Numbered from the stretch's first letter, positions 17,682 to 30,664 are shown. The stretch is 64,000 bases of DNA from Roseateles puraquae (GCF_002205845.1 NZ_NISI01000004.1:1-64000); one strand, 5' to 3'. The notes: generated from the letters alone by a model not told the origin. Numbers and translations: made by a program.

Positions 17682-20600
17682 ATGGATCTGCACACCAGCC
17701 CGCCCGAAAACAGCACCAGCGACCTGGGCGCTGACCTCAGCGTTCAGCCGCCGCCGACGACCACGCTGCCACCCGGGCCGCGACGCATCCACCCCCGTCG
17801 GGGTTGGCGACGACTGCGCCGCGTCGGCCTGGCCGCTGCGGCCGGTGCGGCGGGCGGCCTGTTGACCGCCTGGAGCCTGGCCGGGGACGCGCTGCCCGCC
17901 CTGCTGCGGCTGCCGCAACCCGCATTGGCCCTGGCTGCGGCAGACCGTTTCGTGCCGATGCTGCTGGCTGCGATCGGGCTTGTCACCCTCTGGCGCCTGA
18001 GCACCTGGGTGCTGCCACTGGTCGTCGCCGGACTGCTGCTCGGCGGCGGCGTTCCCCTGCTGCTTCGCCCGATCGGCAGTACAAGCACGGGCACCGACCT
18101 GCTCATGGCCGCACCCGTGCTGACCGCGCTGGCGCTGCCCTTGATGGCCCTGGTGCTCAACCGGGCCCTGCTGCGGCGCCTTGGCTTGACCGGGCGCCTG
18201 GGCGGCTGGCGGGAGGTCGGCCTGTTCGCTGGCCTGGCCGTGGTTGCCGCGCCCGGCTTGGCCGGGCTGCTGGCCTGGGGCGTGCTGTGGTTGGCCGGCA
18301 CGTCGGCCGCAGCGGCCGGGCTGGCTGCCTTGCAATTGGCACTGGCCTGGGCCCTGGCACTGGTGAGCGCGGGTACTGTCATGCAGGCGAGCATTCAGCG
18401 ACCGCGCCGCGGGAGCCGGCGGCTGGCGCATGGCCTGGCCGCTGCGGCTGTGGCGGCGCAGATCAGCCTGAGCTGGTGGCCCGATGCCGGCGCCTTGTCG
18501 CTGCTGCCCCATGTCCTGCTGTGCCTGCATGCCCTGCAGGCCGCGCCGCGCACCCAGGCCTTGTTGGCATCCACGCTGCTCGCGCTGTGGGCCCTGTGCG
18601 CACCCGACACGGCCATGGCGCTGGGTCTGGGGGCCGGTCTGGCCCTGCTGCCGCTGGCCATCATCGGCCTGAGCCAGCAGCATTTTCGCGACCGCGACGC
18701 CTGGCGCAGCGCACTCGACGCCCAAGGCCTGGCGCTGGCCGAATGGCGCCTGCCCGAGGGCCGCCGGCATGCCTCGGCGCGATGGGTGGCGCTCACCACG
18801 CCGCCTGACGGTTCCTCCACCGGCAGTGCACCGCTGGACTGGGTGCGGCTGGCCCACCCGCGCGACCGCGAGACGGTGCGACGCGCCCTGCGCGAGATGC
18901 TGGCCGACCCCAAGCGCAACCACGTCGGCGTGTCGCTGCGCATGGCCGCGGATGGGGGCGATTGGCGCTGGCACGAGCTGCAGGCCCATGTTCCCCTGCG
19001 GGACCGCCAGGGCCGCGCACGTGGCCTGATCGCCACCCTGGCCGACATCAGCTGGCGACGCACCGCTGAGGAACGCGAGCGCATGTCGGCCACGCTGTTC
19101 CAGCAGGCGGGCGAGGGTCTTGCCGTGGTGGACTCGCACTGGCGGGTGGTGGAGGTGAATCCGGCCTACTGCGAGATCGTCCATGCCCCGCGCGAAGCCT
19201 TGATTGGCCGTGCCGCCACGCCGCTGAGCACCGCGAACCTGCGGCGCAGCGGGTTCGAGCCCTCCGAACTGCTGGCCGAGATGGCCAAGGGCCGCAGCTG
19301 GAATGGCCAGCTGCAGGCCGAACTCGACGACGGCGGCCAGCATGTGTTCGCTGCCAAGTTGAGCCCCGTGCCCGAACCCGACGGCGTCACGCCGCGCTGG
19401 CGGCTGCTGAGCCTGACCGACTTGGGCGAAACCCTGCGCCAGCAGGACCTGCTGCGCCGCCGCCTGCGTTACGACCTCGCCACCGGCCTGCCCAACCGCG
19501 ACGAGTTCATGCGCCTGATGCAGCAGTCCCTGGCGGCAGCCAACCGTGACGGCTTCCAGCTCGTGATCGCCGCCATCGACCTGGACGAGTTCCGGCAGGT
19601 CAACGTGGCATACGGCCAGCTGGCCGCCGACGCCGTGCTGCTGCAGCTCAGCGGCCGGTTGCAGGCCACGCTGCGAGGCGCCCGTGGCGCCGAGCCCGAC
19701 ACCGCGGACCAGCTCGCCCGCCTGCCCGGCGACGAGTTTGCGGTGCTGATGCGCGTGCAATCCCCCGAAGAGGCGCAGCGCGGCATGGAGCGACTCCTCA
19801 CCGTGGTGGGCACGCCGGTTGCCATCCGCGAGAACCGCATGGGCGACGGCCTGGCGCTCGAGATCAGTGCCAGCCTGGGCGCCACCATCTACCCGCAGGA
19901 CGACGCCGACCCCGAGACCCTGCTGCGCCACGCCGGACACGCCCTCTACCGGGCCAAGCGCGCCGGCCGGGGCGGCATCCAGTTCCATGACCCCACGCTG
20001 GACCTGCGCAACGAGGCCGGCCTGATCGGCCTGGCGCGCCTGCAGCAGGCCTTGGACAGCGACGAGCTGCTGCTGCACTACCAACCGCAGATCGACCTGC
20101 GCACGGGTCAGGTCATGGGCGTGGAGGCCCTGCTGCGCTGGCAGCATCCGGAACGCGGCCTGCTGGCGCCGGCGCACTTCCTGCCACTGGCAGCCCCTAC
20201 CGGCCTGTCCATCCAGATCGGCGACTGGGTCATCGAGAAGGCGCTGCAACAGGCGGCGGAATGGCTGGAGGCCGGGCTCAACGGCGGCAAGGGCCTGCCA
20301 GTCAGTGTGAACGTCGGCCTGCGCCAGCTCAACCGGCCCGACTTTCCACAGCGCCTGCAGGAGCTGGTGCAACGCCAGCCGGCCGCTGTGGCCCATCTGC
20401 TGCACCTCGATGTCACCGAGGCCGATGCGCTGGCCGAGACTGACGCCGCCCAGGCGCTCATCCAGCGTTGCCTCGGCCTGGGCGTCGGCATCGCGCTGGA
20501 CGACTTCGGGGCGAGCTACTCGCACCTCAGCTCGCTCAAACGCCTGCCGGTCGACACCCTCAAGCTCGACCGCAGCTATGTGCAGGGCATGCTGGGCGAT

Positions 20601-20846
20601 GCGCAGGACCTCTCCCTGGTGGAGAGCGTCATCGGCCTGGGCCGCAACATCGGCTGCGCCGTGCTGGCCAAGGGCGTGGAAAGCCGTGCCCATGCGCGCG
20701 AGCTGCTGCGCCTGGGATGCCGCCTGGGCCAGGGTAACGGCATTGCCGCGGCCATGCCGCCCAAGGCCCTGCCCGACTGGGTCGACCAGTTCACCCGCGG
20801 GGATTGGGTCAGCCAGCTGCGGCCGCCCACGCAGGCGCGTCTTTAA
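17682..20846 (+). CDS. Membrane PAS-GGDEF-EAL protein with altered catalytic motifs
   Basis: The 1054-residue protein has about eight to ten membrane segments (residues 40-325), PAS-like sensing regions (about 330-580), a GGDEF domain (about 590-760) and an EAL domain (about 775-1040). The cyclase signature reads PGDEF (682-686), not GG(D/E)EF, so diguanylate cyclase activity is doubtful. In the EAL domain, EALLRW (E815), LDVTEA, DDFG and LKLD are kept, but the AEGVE motif reads AKGVES with Lys997 in place of a conserved acidic residue, so phosphodiesterase activity is also doubtful. It may act as a c-di-GMP or GTP sensor. A TTG two codons upstream is possible; ATG 17682 is used. The gene ends 9 nt before dnaG. 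Confidence 0.9.
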   Translation: MDLHTSPPENSTSDLGADLSVQPPPTTTLPPGPRRIHPRRGWRRLRRVGLAAAAGAAGGLLTAWSLAGDALPALLRLPQPALALAAADRFVPMLLAAIGLVTLWRLSTWVLPLVVAGLLLGGGVPLLLRPIGSTSTGTDLLMAAPVLTALALPLMALVLNRALLRRLGLTGRLGGWREVGLFAGLAVVAAPGLAGLLAWGVLWLAGTSAAAAGLAALQLALAWALALVSAGTVMQASIQRPRRGSRRLAHGLAAAAVAAQISLSWWPDAGALSLLPHVLLCLHALQAAPRTQALLASTLLALWALCAPDTAMALGLGAGLALLPLAIIGLSQQHFRDRDAWRSALDAQGLALAEWRLPEGRRHASARWVALTTPPDGSSTGSAPLDWVRLAHPRDRETVRRALREMLADPKRNHVGVSLRMAADGGDWRWHELQAHVPLRDRQGRARGLIATLADISWRRTAEERERMSATLFQQAGEGLAVVDSHWRVVEVNPAYCEIVHAPREALIGRAATPLSTANLRRSGFEPSELLAEMAKGRSWNGQLQAELDDGGQHVFAAKLSPVPEPDGVTPRWRLLSLTDLGETLRQQDLLRRRLRYDLATGLPNRDEFMRLMQQSLAAANRDGFQLVIAAIDLDEFRQVNVAYGQLAADAVLLQLSGRLQATLRGARGAEPDTADQLARLPGDEFAVLMRVQSPEEAQRGMERLLTVVGTPVAIRENRMGDGLALEISASLGATIYPQDDADPETLLRHAGHALYRAKRAGRGGIQFHDPTLDLRNEAGLIGLARLQQALDSDELLLHYQPQIDLRTGQVMGVEALLRWQHPERGLLAPAHFLPLAAPTGLSIQIGDWVIEKALQQAAEWLEAGLNGGKGLPVSVNVGLRQLNRPDFPQRLQELVQRQPAAVAHLLHLDVTEADALAETDAAQALIQRCLGLGVGIALDDFGASYSHLSSLKRLPVDTLKLDRSYVQGMLGDAQDLSLVESVIGLGRNIGCAVLAKGVESRAHARELLRLGCRLGQGNGIAAAMPPKALPDWVDQFTRGDWVSQLRPPTQARL

Positions 20847-20855
20847 ACTCCCGGG

Positions 20856-22754
20856 GTGATTCCCCAAGGCTTCATCCAGGACCTGCTCGCCCGCGTCGAC
20901 ATCGTCGACGTGGTGGGGCGCCATGTCGAACTCAAGAAGGCCGGCGCCAACCACAAGGGCCTGTGCCCCTTCCATGGTGAGAAGTCACCGAGCTTCAACG
21001 TCAACTCGGTCCGGCAGACCTATCACTGCTTCGGCTGCGGGGTGCACGGCAATGCCATCGGCTTCCTGATGGAGCACACCGGCGCCAATTTCGTCGAGGC
21101 CGTGGAAGACCTCGCCCAGCAGGTCGGCATGGTGGTGCCGCAGGATGAGCGCAGCCCCGAACAGCGCGAACGTGCCAAGGCAGAAAAGCAGAAACAGCAA
21201 AGCCTGACCGACGTGCTGGCCCGGGCGGCCGGCTACTACAAGGATCAGTTGCGGCACTCCGACCGCGCCATCCGCTACCTCAAAGGCCGCGGCCTGACCG
21301 GCCAGATCGCAGCCCGCTTTGGCCTGGGCTACGCCCCCGAAGGCTGGCGCTCCCTGGCCAGCGGTTTCCCAAGCTACGACGACCCGCAGCTGGTGGAGAG
21401 CGGCCTGGTGATCACGCCGGAAGCCGAGCCAGGCCAGGACGCCAAGCGCTATGACCGCTTCCGCGACCGCATCATGTTCCCCATCCGCAATGTGCAGGGC
21501 GAGGTCATCGGCTTCGGCGGACGGGTGCTGGACAAGGGCGAGCCCAAGTACCTGAACTCGCCAGAGACCCCGGTCTTCGTGAAAGGCCGCGAGCTCTACG
21601 GGCTGTTCGAAGGGCGACAGGCGATCCGCCAGCGTGGTCATGTGCTGGTCGTCGAGGGCTACATGGACGTGGTCGCGCTGGCCCAGCATGGCATCGGCAA
21701 TGCGGTGGCCACCCTGGGCACCGCCTGCACGCCCGATCATGTGCACAAGCTGTTCCGGCACACCGAGTCGGTGGTGTTCAGCTTCGACGGCGATGCGGCG
21801 GGCCGCCGCGCCGCGAGCCGAGCCCTGGAGGCCGCCCTGCCCCACGCCACCGAAACCCGCACGGTGCGCTTCCTCTTCCTGCCGCCAGAGCACGACCCGG
21901 ATTCGTATGTGCGGGAGCTGGGCGCCGAGGCCTTCGAGCGCTGCATCGAACAGGCGGTGCCGCTGTCACGCCAGCTGGTGGCGGTGGCTGGCGAAGGCTG
22001 CGACCTGGGCACACCCGAGGGTCGCGCCCGCATGCTCAAGCAGGCCCGGCCGCTGTGGAACCTGCTGCCGGACAGCCTGCTGCGGCGCCAGCTGCTCGGC
22101 GAACTCGCCCGCCAAGGCCAGATGCCCGAGGCTGAGCTGCAGTCCCTGTGGCTGGGTGAGTCGGCCCCTGCGGCTTCGCCTGCCGACCAGGCCGGCCATG
22201 GCCCGGATTCGGCCGGTGCGCCCCCGAAGCGCGAATGGAAGCCCAAAGGGGAATGGAAACCCAAGGGCGAGTGGAAGGGCAAGGGCGACTGGAAATCACG
22301 CCGCGATGCCGAACCACGCCCGGAAGGCCCGCGCGTGCTGCCCGCTACCGCCGCTGACAACGCGACCCGGCTGCTGCTGCAGCACAGCGAGCTGTGGGAG
22401 ACCCTGCCCGAGGAAGACCGCGCGCTGCTGCACGAGCTGCCCGGTCAGCATGGCGAACTGGTGCATTGGCTGGAGCGCCACCTGACCCACCATGGCGCCA
22501 GCCCCTGGGCCGTCGTGCAGGCGGGCCTGGCGGCGGACGGGCTGGGCGAGCCCGCCAACCGGCTGGCGCGCAGCTTCCAGGAGCTGGGCATTGAGGAATC
22601 CGACCCGGCTGGGGATTTGCACCGCGCCGTATCCGACCTGCGGGTCAACCGGCCGGCAGCGCTGCCGTCGGGCACCAGCGCCACCGAAGACGACCGCCGA
22701 CGCGCGCTGGAGGCGCTGGCCCGCCTTCGCGAGCGCCATGGCGTCGGGCGCTAG
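20856..22754 (+). CDS. dnaG: DNA primase
   Basis: DnaG makes RNA primers at the fork. The 632 residues show the zinc-binding domain (CPFHGEKSPSFNV, then YHCFGCGVHG), the RNA-polymerase core with Toprim motifs (VVEGYMDVVAL, FSFDGDAAGRRAASRAL, EHDPDSYVRELG) and a C-terminal DnaB-interaction domain. Start is GTG 20856, with TAAACT 6 nt upstream and no Shine-Dalgarno, suggesting a leaderless message starting right after the GGDEF/EAL gene. Residues 460-483 hold a tandem EWKPKG repeat, an unusual linker insert. rpoD follows, as in the macromolecular synthesis operon, though rpoS/rpsU is not next to it. Confidence 0.97.
   Translation: MIPQGFIQDLLARVDIVDVVGRHVELKKAGANHKGLCPFHGEKSPSFNVNSVRQTYHCFGCGVHGNAIGFLMEHTGANFVEAVEDLAQQVGMVVPQDERSPEQRERAKAEKQKQQSLTDVLARAAGYYKDQLRHSDRAIRYLKGRGLTGQIAARFGLGYAPEGWRSLASGFPSYDDPQLVESGLVITPEAEPGQDAKRYDRFRDRIMFPIRNVQGEVIGFGGRVLDKGEPKYLNSPETPVFVKGRELYGLFEGRQAIRQRGHVLVVEGYMDVVALAQHGIGNAVATLGTACTPDHVHKLFRHTESVVFSFDGDAAGRRAASRALEAALPHATETRTVRFLFLPPEHDPDSYVRELGAEAFERCIEQAVPLSRQLVAVAGEGCDLGTPEGRARMLKQARPLWNLLPDSLLRRQLLGELARQGQMPEAELQSLWLGESAPAASPADQAGHGPDSAGAPPKREWKPKGEWKPKGEWKGKGDWKSRRDAEPRPEGPRVLPATAADNATRLLLQHSELWETLPEEDRALLHELPGQHGELVHWLERHLTHHGASPWAVVQAGLAADGLGEPANRLARSFQELGIEESDPAGDLHRAVSDLRVNRPAALPSGTSATEDDRRRALEALARLRERHGVGR
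22233..22304 (+). repeat. Tandem 18-bp repeat within dnaG
   Basis: Four in-frame 18-bp units starting at 22233, 22251, 22269 and 22287 encode EWKPKG, EWKPKG, EWKGKG and DWKSRR. The copies decay from first to last. They sit in the linker between the primase catalytic core and the helicase-binding domain. Confidence 0.9.
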
Positions 22755-22814
22755 GCCCCTGCGCGGGCCTCACGCTCTGCCGCGCGGTCGCCTAGGGTTT
22801 TACCTGTCACAGTT

Positions 22815-22843
22815 TTGCAATTCAGCGATTCATCGCTGATAAT
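22815..22843 (+). promoter_or_regulatory. Sigma-70 promoter of rpoD
   Basis: TTGCAA (22815-22820), exactly 17 bp, then GATAAT (22838-22843). It lies in the 384-bp gap 22755-23138 between dnaG and rpoD and implies a leader of about 290 nt. In the rest of that gap I see only a small hairpin (about 22902-22916) and no credible small gene. Confidence 0.75.
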
Positions 22844-23138
22844 CTCGTGTTTTCCGCGCGCGTCAACAAGAGTGACGGCAGAGAAATGCCGGACCCGGCC
22901 ACCCAGCGACACTGGGCAACCCATTCAGGGTTTTGATGGCCAAACTATCCGCCAGCTCTGCATACCAAACGATCACGCCAGCTTGTTCGCGCCACGCCAG
23001 GGTCCCTGGGTCGCTTGACGACCGATACCGTGACGACGAAAGCCACCGCCCCCTGCCCCGCCGGTTTGTCGCCGAGCCCGGGCTGGCCGCGGTGGCTGCT
23101 GCATTTCTGAATTGACCGCGCAAACCCGAAGGACCTGC

Positions 23139-25379
<2,241 letters not shown>

Positions 25380-25392
25380 TCGGTGCCACCCC

Positions 25393-25416
25393 AAGGCCGG
25401 TTCTCCGGCCTTTTTT
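25393..25416 (+). terminator. Rho-independent terminator after rpoD
   Basis: AAGGCCGG (25393-25400) pairs with CCGGCCTT (25405-25412) around TTCT, followed by a run of Ts, 13 nt after the stop. Confidence 0.92.
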
Positions 25417-25434
25417 GCGACCTACACTGACGAC

Positions 25435-26406
25435 ATGACCGCGATCCGCGAGCGCACCGTCCTTTTTGCCGACCTGCGCGGCAGCACCGGGCTGTACGAA
25501 TCGCTCGGCAATGCCGAGGCGAGCGCCATGGTCACGCAGACCGTCAGCCAGGTCAGCGAAGCGGTGCTGGAGAGCGGTGGTCACCTCATCAAGACCCTGG
25601 GCGACGGCCTGATGGCTGCGTTCGAGACGCCACGCGACGGCGTGCGGGCCGCCCAACGCATGCAGGAGATGCTGGAGCGCACCGTGCAGCGCGCCCGCCG
25701 GCTGAACAACCCGGCCATGCTCGCGCTGCGGCTGCAGGTGGCGCTGGCACGCGGCGAGGTGGTCGAGCTCAACGGCGACTGCTTCGGCGACGCCGTCAAT
25801 GTGGCTGCGCGGCTCATCGACCATGCGGGCGACGGCGAGATCCTGATCACGGCCGAAGTACTGGCCGGCCTGCACAGGGCCTCCAAGGGGCGCTTCCGCA
25901 GCCTGGATCGCATCTCGGTGCGTGGCCGTGTGGAACCGGTGCATGTGTACCGCATGGACGGTGGACCGCTGCTCAGCACCGATGACGCGGCCACGCAGTT
26001 CGGCGAACCGATGCGCTCGGTTGAGCCTGACGGCATGCGCCTGATCTGGCACGACCTGGATCGCGTCTTCGACATCGGCGCCATGCCCATCGTGCTGGGC
26101 CGCAGCGTGCAGGCCACCTACTGCATCACCGACGCCCGCGTGTCCCGCTCGCATGCCCGCATCGACTGGCAGGGCAGCAGCTTCGAGCTGACCGACCTTT
26201 CCTACAACGGCACCTACGTGCGCTTTGGCGCCTCGGGCGAGATCCTGAGCCTCAAGCGCGGCAGCTGCACCTTGCACGGCAGCGGTGTGATCGGCCTGGG
26301 CGGGCTGCCCACTGACGAGCAGTCACCCATCGTTCGCTTCGAGGTGCTGCACTTCGCCGACACCGAACCCCAGCAGCCCTTCGGCAGCTCTCGCTCGCGC
26401 CGCTGA
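25435..26406 (+). CDS. Class III adenylate/guanylate cyclase with C-terminal FHA domain
   Basis: The 323-residue protein pairs a cyclase homology domain (about 1-180) with an FHA domain (about 215-310). Cyclase signatures are ERTVLFADLRGSTGL (first metal Asp), IKTLGDGLMAAFETP (second metal Asp) and GDAVNVAARLID. FHA signatures are VLGRS, RVSRSHARIDW and LTDLSYNGTYV, which in the family bind phosphothreonine. It should therefore connect cyclic nucleotide synthesis to Ser/Thr phosphorylation, and kinases are encoded elsewhere in this window. A longer frame overlaps rpoD; ATG 25435 lies just after the rpoD terminator with TACACT 6 nt upstream and no Shine-Dalgarno. No membrane segment is seen. 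Confidence 0.9.
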   Translation: MTAIRERTVLFADLRGSTGLYESLGNAEASAMVTQTVSQVSEAVLESGGHLIKTLGDGLMAAFETPRDGVRAAQRMQEMLERTVQRARRLNNPAMLALRLQVALARGEVVELNGDCFGDAVNVAARLIDHAGDGEILITAEVLAGLHRASKGRFRSLDRISVRGRVEPVHVYRMDGGPLLSTDDAATQFGEPMRSVEPDGMRLIWHDLDRVFDIGAMPIVLGRSVQATYCITDARVSRSHARIDWQGSSFELTDLSYNGTYVRFGASGEILSLKRGSCTLHGSGVIGLGGLPTDEQSPIVRFEVLHFADTEPQQPFGSSRSRR

Positions 26407-26421
26407 TCCTTCACCTCCCGA

Positions 26422-27528
26422 ATGCCTTTCCTGCCTGAACCGACGCAGCGCCATGGCGCCGCCCCCGCCGGCCCGCTGGCAACCGACACGGCCATCCTGC
26501 TGTGCAACCTCGGCACACCCGAGGCGCCCACGGCGCCGGCGCTGCGCCGCTACCTCGCGCAGTTCCTGTCGGACCCGCGGGTGGTCGAGATCCCGAAGCT
26601 GATCTGGCTCGTGATCCTGCACGGCATCATCCTGCGCGTGCGACCGGCCAAGTCGGCGGCCAAGTACGCCACCGTCTGGACGCCGGATGGCTCGCCGCTG
26701 AAGGTGTGGACGGAAAAGCAGGCCAAGCTCCTGCAAGGCCGCCTGGGTGAACAGGGGCTGCGCGTCCGGGTCGCGCCCGCCATGCGCTACGGCGCACCCG
26801 CCATCGCCGCCACGCTCGACGGCCTCAAGCGTGAGGGCATCCGCCGCGTGCTGGTGCTGCCGGCCTACCCGCAGTACTCCGGCGCTACCACGGCCAGCGT
26901 GATCGACGACGTCGCCCGCTGGACGCTGCAGACGCGCCACCTGCCCGAGTTCCGCTTCATCAACCGCTACCACGATGACCCGGCCTACATCGGCGCGCTG
27001 GCCCAGAGCGTGCGCGAGCACTGGCAGCGCGAGGGCCGCGGCGAGAAGCTGGTGATGAGCTTTCATGGCATGCCCGAACGCACATTGCACCTGGGCGACC
27101 CCTACCACTGCGAATGCCTGAAGACCGGCCGCCTGCTGGCCGAGGCGCTCGGGTTGCGCAAGGACGAATGGCTGGTCAGCTTCCAGAGCCGCTTCGGCAA
27201 GGCGAAGTGGCTGGAGCCGTATACCGAGCCCAGCCTCATCGCGCTCGCGCAAGGCAGCTGCAAGTCGGTGGATGTCATTTGCCCCGGTTTCTCGGCCGAC
27301 TGCCTGGAGACGCTGGAAGAAATCAACCAGGAGGCTCGCGAAGCCTTCCTGCACGCCGGCGGCCAACGCTTCACCTACATCCCTTGCCTGAATGACCACC
27401 CGGCCGGCATCCGCGCCCTCGCCTCGCTCGCCGAGCGGCATCTGCAGGGCTGGCCGCTGGCGGCCCCGGACGCCGCCGCCCTGGCCGCCCAGCGTGAACG
27501 CGCCCTCGCCGCCGGAGCCAAAGAGTGA
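26422..27528 (+). CDS. hemH: Ferrochelatase
   Basis: HemH inserts Fe(II) into protoporphyrin IX, the last step of haem synthesis. The 368-residue product has the N-terminal ILLCNLGTPEAPTAPALRRYL, VLPAYPQYSGATTAS, the catalytic SFHGMPERTLHLGDPYHCEC region and the C-terminal CPGFSADCLETLEEI, all standard for proteobacterial HemH. It follows the cyclase-FHA gene by 15 nt and overlaps the Hsp15-type gene by 4 nt. Other haem genes lie at 37-41 kb. Confidence 0.97.
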   Translation: MPFLPEPTQRHGAAPAGPLATDTAILLCNLGTPEAPTAPALRRYLAQFLSDPRVVEIPKLIWLVILHGIILRVRPAKSAAKYATVWTPDGSPLKVWTEKQAKLLQGRLGEQGLRVRVAPAMRYGAPAIAATLDGLKREGIRRVLVLPAYPQYSGATTASVIDDVARWTLQTRHLPEFRFINRYHDDPAYIGALAQSVREHWQREGRGEKLVMSFHGMPERTLHLGDPYHCECLKTGRLLAEALGLRKDEWLVSFQSRFGKAKWLEPYTEPSLIALAQGSCKSVDVICPGFSADCLETLEEINQEAREAFLHAGGQRFTYIPCLNDHPAGIRALASLAERHLQGWPLAAPDAAALAAQRERALAAGAKE

Positions 27529-27947
27529 GTGAAGCGCCGGCCAGCATGCGGCTGGACAAATGGCTCTGGGCCGCACGTTTCTACAAGACCCGGGCCCTGG
27601 CGGTGGACGAGATCAATCTGGGCCGCGTGCGGGTCGGCGGCCAGCCGGTCAAGCCCGCGCGGGACGTGAAGGTGGGCGACGTGCTCAGCATCCGAATCGG
27701 CACGGTCGCCCGTGAGGTGGAGGTGCGCGGCCTGTCCCACCAGCGCGGCCCGGCGCCGCAGGCGCAGCTGCTCTACGCCGAGACCGCCGCCAGCATCACG
27801 GCTCGCGAAGCCGCCGCCGAGGCCCGGCGCCTGGCCCCTGAGCCGGCCGCCACCATCCAGCAGGGCCGGCCGACCAAGCAGGACCGCCGCCGCCTGGCCG
27901 ACTGGGACCGCTGGTCGGTCTCGCTGGATGACGAATCTCCGGGTTGA
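27525..27947 (+). CDS. hslR: Hsp15-type S4-domain RNA-binding protein
   Basis: The 140-residue protein starts with an S4 domain (MRLDKWLWAARFYKTRALAVD, GRVRVGGQPVKPARDVKVGD) followed by a basic C-terminus (GRPTKQDRRRLADWDRW). Hsp15 binds stalled 50S subunits carrying nascent chains after heat shock. Start is a GTG that overlaps the hemH stop by 4 nt (GTGA), implying translational coupling. It lies just before the sigma-32 promoter of grpE. Confidence 0.92.
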   Translation: MSEAPASMRLDKWLWAARFYKTRALAVDEINLGRVRVGGQPVKPARDVKVGDVLSIRIGTVAREVEVRGLSHQRGPAPQAQLLYAETAASITAREAAAEARRLAPEPAATIQQGRPTKQDRRRLADWDRWSVSLDDESPG

Positions 27948-27974
27948 CCCGGATCACTCCCTGCAATCTCCCCT

Positions 27975-28002
27975 CTTGAAACCGGGATATCGCGCCCCAT
28001 GT
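27975..28002 (+). promoter_or_regulatory. Sigma-32 heat-shock promoter of grpE-dnaK-dnaJ
   Basis: CTTGAAA (27975-27981), a 13-bp spacer and CCCCATGT (27995-28002) match the RpoH consensus almost perfectly. The 5' leader to the grpE ATG would be about 18 nt. Confidence 0.9.
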
Positions 28003-28027
28003 CGACGCGATTCGGAACCTTTCTGCC

Positions 28028-28555
28028 ATGACGACTGACACGCCCCTGCCCGAAGACGCCGCCGGCGCCGCCGCTGAACCGACCGCCGCCGAGCTGAATC
28101 CCGAGATCAAGATCGCCGAACTGGAGGGTCGCCTCGCCGAGATGAGCGATGCCTACCTCCGCGCGAAGGCCGAAGTCGAGAACGTGCGCCGTCGCGCCGA
28201 TGAAGACATCAGCAAGGCGCGCAAGTTCGCGGTCGAAGGCTTCGCGGAAGCCATGCTGCCCATCATGGACAGCCTGGAAGCTGCGATCGCCACGCCCAAC
28301 GCGAGCGTTGAGACCGTGCTGGAAGGCGTGCACGCCACACGCCGGCAGCTCTCCGCCGCGCTGGAGCGCAACAAGGTGGTTGAGATCAACCCGGGCCAAG
28401 GGGCCAAGTTCGATCCCCACCAGCACCAGGCCATCTCGGTCGTGCCGGCGCCCACGCAGGACGCCAACACCGTGGTCACCGTGCTTCAAAAGGGCTTCCT
28501 GATCGCCGACCGCGTGCTGCGCCCGGCCCTCGTCACGGTCTCCGCCCCGAAGTAA
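28028..28555 (+). CDS. grpE: Nucleotide exchange factor GrpE
   Basis: GrpE releases ADP from DnaK. The 175 residues contain an acidic, Ala-rich N-terminus, a long helix ([20 protein letters not shown]), the [14 protein letters not shown] segment and the C-terminal beta domain ([33 protein letters not shown]). Length and motifs are typical. It is the first gene of the heat-shock operon, directly after the sigma-32 promoter. Confidence 0.97.
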   Translation: MTTDTPLPEDAAGAAAEPTAAELNPEIKIAELEGRLAEMSDAYLRAKAEVENVRRRADEDISKARKFAVEGFAEAMLPIMDSLEAAIATPNASVETVLEGVHATRRQLSAALERNKVVEINPGQGAKFDPHQHQAISVVPAPTQDANTVVTVLQKGFLIADRVLRPALVTVSAPK

Positions 28556-28572
28556 TTCACAACCCGCTGCCC

Positions 28573-28600
28573 CTTGAAGGCGGCGGAGTTATCCACAAAT
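28573..28600 (+). promoter_or_regulatory. Possible second, weaker sigma-32 promoter before dnaK
   Basis: CTTGAAG (28573-28579), 13 bp, CCACAAAT (28593-28600) in the grpE-dnaK gap. The spacing equals that of the main promoter, but the -10 is poor. Confidence 0.3.
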
Positions 28601-28635
28601 CGAACAGCATCAAGCAATCTCTTCAGGAGCACAAC

Positions 28636-30597
<1,962 letters not shown>

Positions 30598-30612
30598 GCA
30601 TCCGATGACTGC

Positions 30613-30645
30613 GGCCCGGATGCGTCAACACGCCTCCGGGCCTTT
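30613..30645 (+). terminator. Terminator-like hairpin between dnaK and dnaJ
   Basis: GGCCCGGA (30613-30620) pairs with TCCGGGCC (30635-30642), followed by only TTTG. Probably partial; it may lower dnaJ relative to dnaK. Confidence 0.55.
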
Positions 30646-30664
30646 GCTGCTTTAAGAGACGAGC

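Noticed and set aside
17598-20975. 1125-codon open frame on the minus strand
   Set aside because: It is the high-GC antisense shadow of the GGDEF/EAL gene; its composition (Gln/Gly/Arg-rich) matches no fold, while the plus strand has clear domains.
22815-23018. 67-codon frame in the rpoD leader
   Set aside because: It overlaps the promoter itself, has no Shine-Dalgarno and no recognisable sequence.
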